From Olsenella_L sp051876355 (lineage in GTDB: Bacteria; Actinomycetota; Coriobacteriia; Coriobacteriales; Atopobiaceae), in assembly GCA_051876355.1 (NCBI GenBank), contig JBJEHU010000059.1, forward strand, positions 1 to 25,047: 25,047 nucleotides of DNA, read 5' to 3'. A model generated the notes under the pieces. The model ran no database searches, was not told where the DNA came from, and saw only the letters and a list, made by a program, of their open reading frames with translations. The first letter of the stretch is position 1, and each line of letters opens with the position of its first letter. This document shows positions 22,979 through 25,047 of the stretch, piece after piece. Both the position numbers and the translations under genes were made by a program.

Positions 22979-23572
22979 CTATTTCCTGCCCTTGATGCGG
23001 TCTTCATCCGTGATGGGACGTATGACCTTTGCCGGCACGCCGGCCGCAATCACATGGGGCGGGATGTCCTTCGTGACGACAGCGCCTGCTGCAATCACAG
23101 CACCCTCGCCGATATGGACGCCGGGCATGACAGAGACACGGGCACCGATCCAGACGTTGTCTGCGATCTCAATCGGAAGCGCACGCTCGAGAAAGCCTTT
23201 GCGCTCTTCAGCCACAAGCGGATGCTGCGCCGTATAGGCACCGAAATCGGGGCCGATGAAGCAGTGCTCCCCTATCACGATCTTGGCACCGTCCATGAAG
23301 TAGGCACCATGATTCACGAACGTGTGGGCACCGATATGCACGTTGAAGCCGTAGTCCACCTGAAGCGGTGCCCACAGTTCCACATCTTCGCCGACAGAAC
23401 CCAGCAGGTCTTCCAGAAGCTCCCTCTGCCTTGGCAGGTCCGAAGGACGTGCCTGGTTGAACTCGTATGCCATGTCCTGGGCCCGCTCGCGGAGCTCGGC
23501 CAGCTCCTCGTCTCCTCCAGCGTCATACCAGACGCCTTCTGCCATGAGCTCCTTTGCGCTCTTCTTCTCCAT
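22979..23572 (-). CDS. Maltose/galactoside O-acetyltransferase-type enzyme (left-handed beta-helix)
   Basis: The 197-residue protein has an N-terminal Mac domain (SAKELMAEGVWYDAGGDEEL) and a hexapeptide-repeat left-handed beta-helix. Landmarks are DYGFNVHIGAHTFVNHGAYF, CFIGPDFGAYTAQHPL (with the catalytic-type His), NVWIGARVSVMPGVHIGEGA and AAGVPAKVIRPIT. These enzymes move acetyl from acetyl-CoA to sugars such as maltose, galactosides or cell-surface glycans. The acceptor here is unknown; EPS or Nod-like sugars are possible. Its ATG follows the crcB stop with no gap (TAGATG), so translation is coupled to crcB. Length is normal for the family. Confidence 0.92.
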   Translation of the reverse strand: MEKKSAKELMAEGVWYDAGGDEELAELRERAQDMAYEFNQARPSDLPRQRELLEDLLGSVGEDVELWAPLQVDYGFNVHIGAHTFVNHGAYFMDGAKIVIGEHCFIGPDFGAYTAQHPLVAEERKGFLERALPIEIADNVWIGARVSVMPGVHIGEGAVIAAGAVVTKDIPPHVIAAGVPAKVIRPITDEDRIKGRK

Positions 23573-23932
23573 CTATGCCACGACCTTTTCTCCTGCAATG
23601 ACGGCAAACACGCCTGCAGCAAGAGAGATACCCATATAGAGGGCCGCTGCACCATAGGATCCCTTGTCGATGAGGCCCTGCGACTCGAGCGCGAATGTGG
23701 AGAACGTCGTGAAGCCGCCGCAGAAGCCGGTCTTCAGGAGCAGCTCCGCACGGGGCGAGAGCGACCCCTTGAGGATCAGGCCCGTGAGGACGCCGATGAT
23801 GAAGGAGCCGATGATGTTGATGGCCAGGGTCTTCCAGGGAAATCCTCCCTGGGCGCCGACAGGCAGAAGCCCTATGAGATAGCGGAGGATCGCGCCTGCA
23901 GCGCCGCCGAGCCCCACCATGATGCATTCCAT
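23573..23932 (-). CDS. crcB: Fluoride efflux channel CrcB/Fluc
   Basis: The 119-residue protein has four hydrophobic helices and Fluc hallmarks: GLGGAAGAILRYLIG, TLAINIIGSFIIG and GFCGGFTTFSTFALE, whose Phe and Thr/Ser residues line the fluoride pores. Fluc works as an antiparallel dual-topology dimer in the membrane, exporting fluoride. Only one crcB is in view, so it is either a homodimer or partnered with a gene elsewhere. The start at 23932 follows AAAGG at 6 bases. I looked for a fluoride riboswitch upstream and saw none; instead, a repeated segment shared with the HTH locus begins 22 bases away. It is the first gene of a coupled pair with the acetyltransferase. Confidence 0.93.
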   Translation of the reverse strand: MECIMVGLGGAAGAILRYLIGLLPVGAQGGFPWKTLAINIIGSFIIGVLTGLILKGSLSPRAELLLKTGFCGGFTTFSTFALESQGLIDKGSYGAAALYMGISLAAGVFAVIAGEKVVA

Positions 23933-23953
23933 AGCAAGCCTTTCTCACGCAAT

Positions 23954-24075
23954 TGTGTGCATACCAGCATAGAGAAGAAGGCTTTTCCTGCATGGTCTGG
24001 ACCAGCAATCCGACAGAGTGCACGCATTCCATCCTGAGGAAGATGCTGCTCCAGGCAATTCCGCAGAACTCTGCG
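23954..24075 (+). repeat. Duplicated upstream segment, copy A
   Basis: This 122-bp segment aligns without gaps to 24415-24536, with about 12 mismatches by hand count. A 43-base central block is identical. It lies between crcB (divergent) and the 70-codon plus-strand gene and ends in the first palindromic site of that gene. Confidence 0.85.
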
Positions 24076-24102
24076 TATTCTGCAGATACGCAAATCTTTG
24101 CG
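24062..24102 (+). promoter_or_regulatory. Paired palindromic operator-like sites, copy A
   Basis: CGCAGAACTCTGCG (24062-24075) and CGCAAATCTTTGCG (24089-24102) are perfect inverted repeats around 2-base centres, starting 27 bases apart. A -10-like TATGAT follows at 24107. The pair matches the two sites ahead of the HipB-like gene, which suggests one regulator binds all four. Confidence 0.65.
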
Positions 24103-24146
24103 GTCTTATGATATGTGAAGAGGCTTGCGGATGAGGAGGCCCTGCT

Positions 24147-24359
24147 ATGGATACACATCTGATTGCATCGCCCCTTCAGGCAGAAAGCGTCATCCGCCTG
24201 GAGCACATGAGACTTGGGCGATACTCCGAGCTCACGGATGATACCGAACGGAAACTGGATGAGGCTAATGCGGCCGCAGAACATACCGCTGTCCGGCACT
24301 CTGCATCAGAGGTCTTTAGCAGAGCGAGGAGCAGAATCGACAAGGGCGCAGAGATATGA
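24147..24359 (+). CDS. Small protein, N-terminally related to the downstream HTH regulator
   Basis: The 70-codon ORF starts at the ATG at 24147 with GAGGAGG 7 bases upstream, a strong ribosome-binding site. Its first residues, HLIASPLQAESVIRLE, resemble the start of the downstream regulator (HLVLPLQAGIDVRIE). The rest (ERKLDEANAAAEHTAVRHSA and then SEVFSRARSRI) has no HTH and vaguely recalls antitoxin C-termini, a weak impression. With the shared upstream repeat and operators, it seems to be the first copy of a duplicated module whose body was replaced or truncated. No toxin gene overlaps it. I do not recognise a family. Confidence 0.55.
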   Translation: MDTHLIASPLQAESVIRLEHMRLGRYSELTDDTERKLDEANAAAEHTAVRHSASEVFSRARSRIDKGAEI

Positions 24360-24414
24360 GCCGTCATTCAATCCCATCCTTGAGAAAGGCCAGATGAGAT
24401 TGCGAACTGCGCTC

Positions 24415-24536
24415 TGTGTGCATGCCAGCAAAGAATAGAATGCTTTTCCTGCATGGTCTGGACCAACAATCCGACAGAGTGCACGCATTCCATCCTGAGG
24501 AAGATGCTGATGCAGGCAATCCCGCAGAGTTTTGCG
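24415..24536 (+). repeat. Duplicated upstream segment, copy B
   Basis: This is the second copy of the 122-bp segment, offset by 461 bases from copy A, and leads into the promoter and operators of the HipB-like gene. It shares no coding frame I can defend on either strand. Confidence 0.85.
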
Positions 24537-24566
24537 GGTCTATAATTTCCGCAGAATTCTGCGGAA
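24521..24566 (+). promoter_or_regulatory. Promoter -10 flanked by two palindromic operators (HipB-like gene)
   Basis: TATAAT (24541-24546) lies between CGCAGAGTTTTGCG (24523-24536, one mismatch between arms) and a perfect 20-bp palindrome, TTCCGCAGAATTCTGCGGAA (24547-24566). The palindrome covers the expected transcription start. The cores begin 27 bases apart, as in copy A. No good -35 is present. The layout suggests autorepression by the HTH protein encoded just downstream. Confidence 0.7.
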
Positions 24567-24579
24567 TCAGGAGGTTTCC

Positions 24580-24954
24580 ATGTGTGCACGACATCTCGTG
24601 CTGCCCCTCCAGGCAGGAATCGATGTCCGTATCGAGCGAACAAGCAGAAAATGGACCCAGAAGCAGCTTGCCGAGAAAGCAGGCGTCTCAGAACGCCTCA
24701 TCAATGCGCTCGAGGCTGGACAAGCAAAAGGCATCAGGCTCGACAAGCTCATGGCCATCTATGATGCACTCGATATCCGTCTTCTGTCGCAGCGACCCTA
24801 CGAACGCGAACAGGAAGAAGCCGCCCTCAAGAAGGAAATAGCAAAGATCAAGGAAGCGCCCTTTACCGGAGGCGACGAGGCCTACATAGAGAACTGGAAA
24901 AGGCTGGCCGCGGAGGCGATTCTGAGTGCAGAGGAGCAGCGCGGGAATTCATAG
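24580..24954 (+). CDS. HipB-like XRE-family HTH regulator
   Basis: The 124-residue protein starts at the ATG at 24580, with AGGAGG 5 bases upstream (24569-24574). Residues about 12-70 form a HipB-type Cro/CI domain: GIDVRIERTSRKWTQKQLAE, KAGVSERLINALEAGQAKG and LDKLMAIYDALDIRLLSQRP, the last part matching the HipB dimerisation strand. A roughly 50-residue charged helical tail follows (EREQEEAALKKEIAKIKEAP ... YIENWKRLAAEAI). HipB normally represses hipBA and neutralises the HipA kinase. Here no hipA follows; instead, a terminator facing the other way suggests a convergent gene beyond the window. It may control itself and the upstream small gene through the shared palindromes. Confidence 0.8.
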   Translation: MCARHLVLPLQAGIDVRIERTSRKWTQKQLAEKAGVSERLINALEAGQAKGIRLDKLMAIYDALDIRLLSQRPYEREQEEAALKKEIAKIKEAPFTGGDEAYIENWKRLAAEAILSAEEQRGNS

Positions 24955-24995
24955 CTGAACAGCCATTCAGGCTGCATATCCTTCCCGCGAGACAC

Positions 24996-25030
24996 AAAAA
25001 GAGGGGCAGCGCCCGTGCGCGCTGCCCCTC
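24996..25030 (-). terminator. Intrinsic terminator for a gene entering from the right
   Basis: GAGGGGCAGCGC (25001-25012) pairs with GCGCTGCCCCTC (25019-25030). The A-run at 24996-25000 becomes TTTTT after the hairpin on the minus strand, so it should end a minus-strand gene beyond the window. It could also stop the HipB-like transcript, less efficiently. Confidence 0.8.
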
Positions 25031-25047
25031 CTGTGCAACCTCTGTGA

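Noticed and set aside
23933..24060. Fluoride riboswitch upstream of crcB
   Set aside because: The leader does not show the crcB-motif pattern and is instead part of the duplicated segment shared with the HTH locus.
24532..24579. Upstream start for the HipB-like gene
   Set aside because: That extension would run through the -10 box, the 20-bp operator and the ribosome-binding site. The ATG at 24580 is far better.

Overview
The window looks like chromosomal DNA of a moderately GC-rich, gut- or oral-type anaerobic actinobacterium, most likely class Coriobacteriia (Olsenella/Atopobiaceae-like). This rests on protein style and gene content: a CpsC/CpsD pair, an FprA flavodiiron protein, a permuted GH3 glucosidase, and an Ala/Asp/Lys-rich surface coiled coil with a variant sorting signal. 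It is an inference, not a database result. Most genes are on the minus strand. The plus-strand genes are tRNA-Ser, lemA, the surface protein, two regulator-like genes at the right end, and possibly one ncRNA.

Left part (1-3516). A two-gene minus-strand module encodes an AAA/ABC-type ATPase and a small TOPRIM/RloB-like protein, with overlapping stop and start. Its architecture matches anti-phage abortive-infection pairs. It sits beside tRNA-Ser(UGA) and is followed by lemA and a DUF4256 gene. Next (3880-6873) comes a 938-residue secreted coiled-coil surface protein with its own promoter and a very strong terminator.

Middle (6889-11520). A toxin-first higBA operon has a sigma70-type promoter overlapped by a palindrome. 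About 1.5 kb away lies a decayed second copy of the higA 3' end. Then come capsule/exopolysaccharide functions: the BY-kinase CpsD/Wze, the chain-length regulator CpsC/Wzz, and a priming sugar-phosphate transferase with a long leader. No glycosyltransferases, flippase or polymerase lie in the window.

From 11916 to 17770: a membrane-tethered GH3 beta-glucosidase with reversed domain order, a PRC-barrel protein and a YtxH protein. An 800-bp region without a protein gene follows, holding a candidate structured RNA. After it comes a stand-alone homologue of the cyanophycin synthetase N-terminal domain. From 17789 to 23932: a CNNM/CorC transporter, FprA, an EF-G-like GTPase with eroded G motifs, a maltose-acetyltransferase-type enzyme and the fluoride channel CrcB.

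Right end (23954-25030). A segment of about 122 bp is present twice, about 90% identical by hand alignment. Each copy leads into a pair of palindromic operator-like sites with identical 27-bp spacing, ahead of a small plus-strand gene. The second gene is a HipB-like HTH regulator with no hipA in view. The first shares only its N-terminal start with it. This duplicated self-regulating module and the ATPase/RloB-like pair are the most interesting parts of the window.
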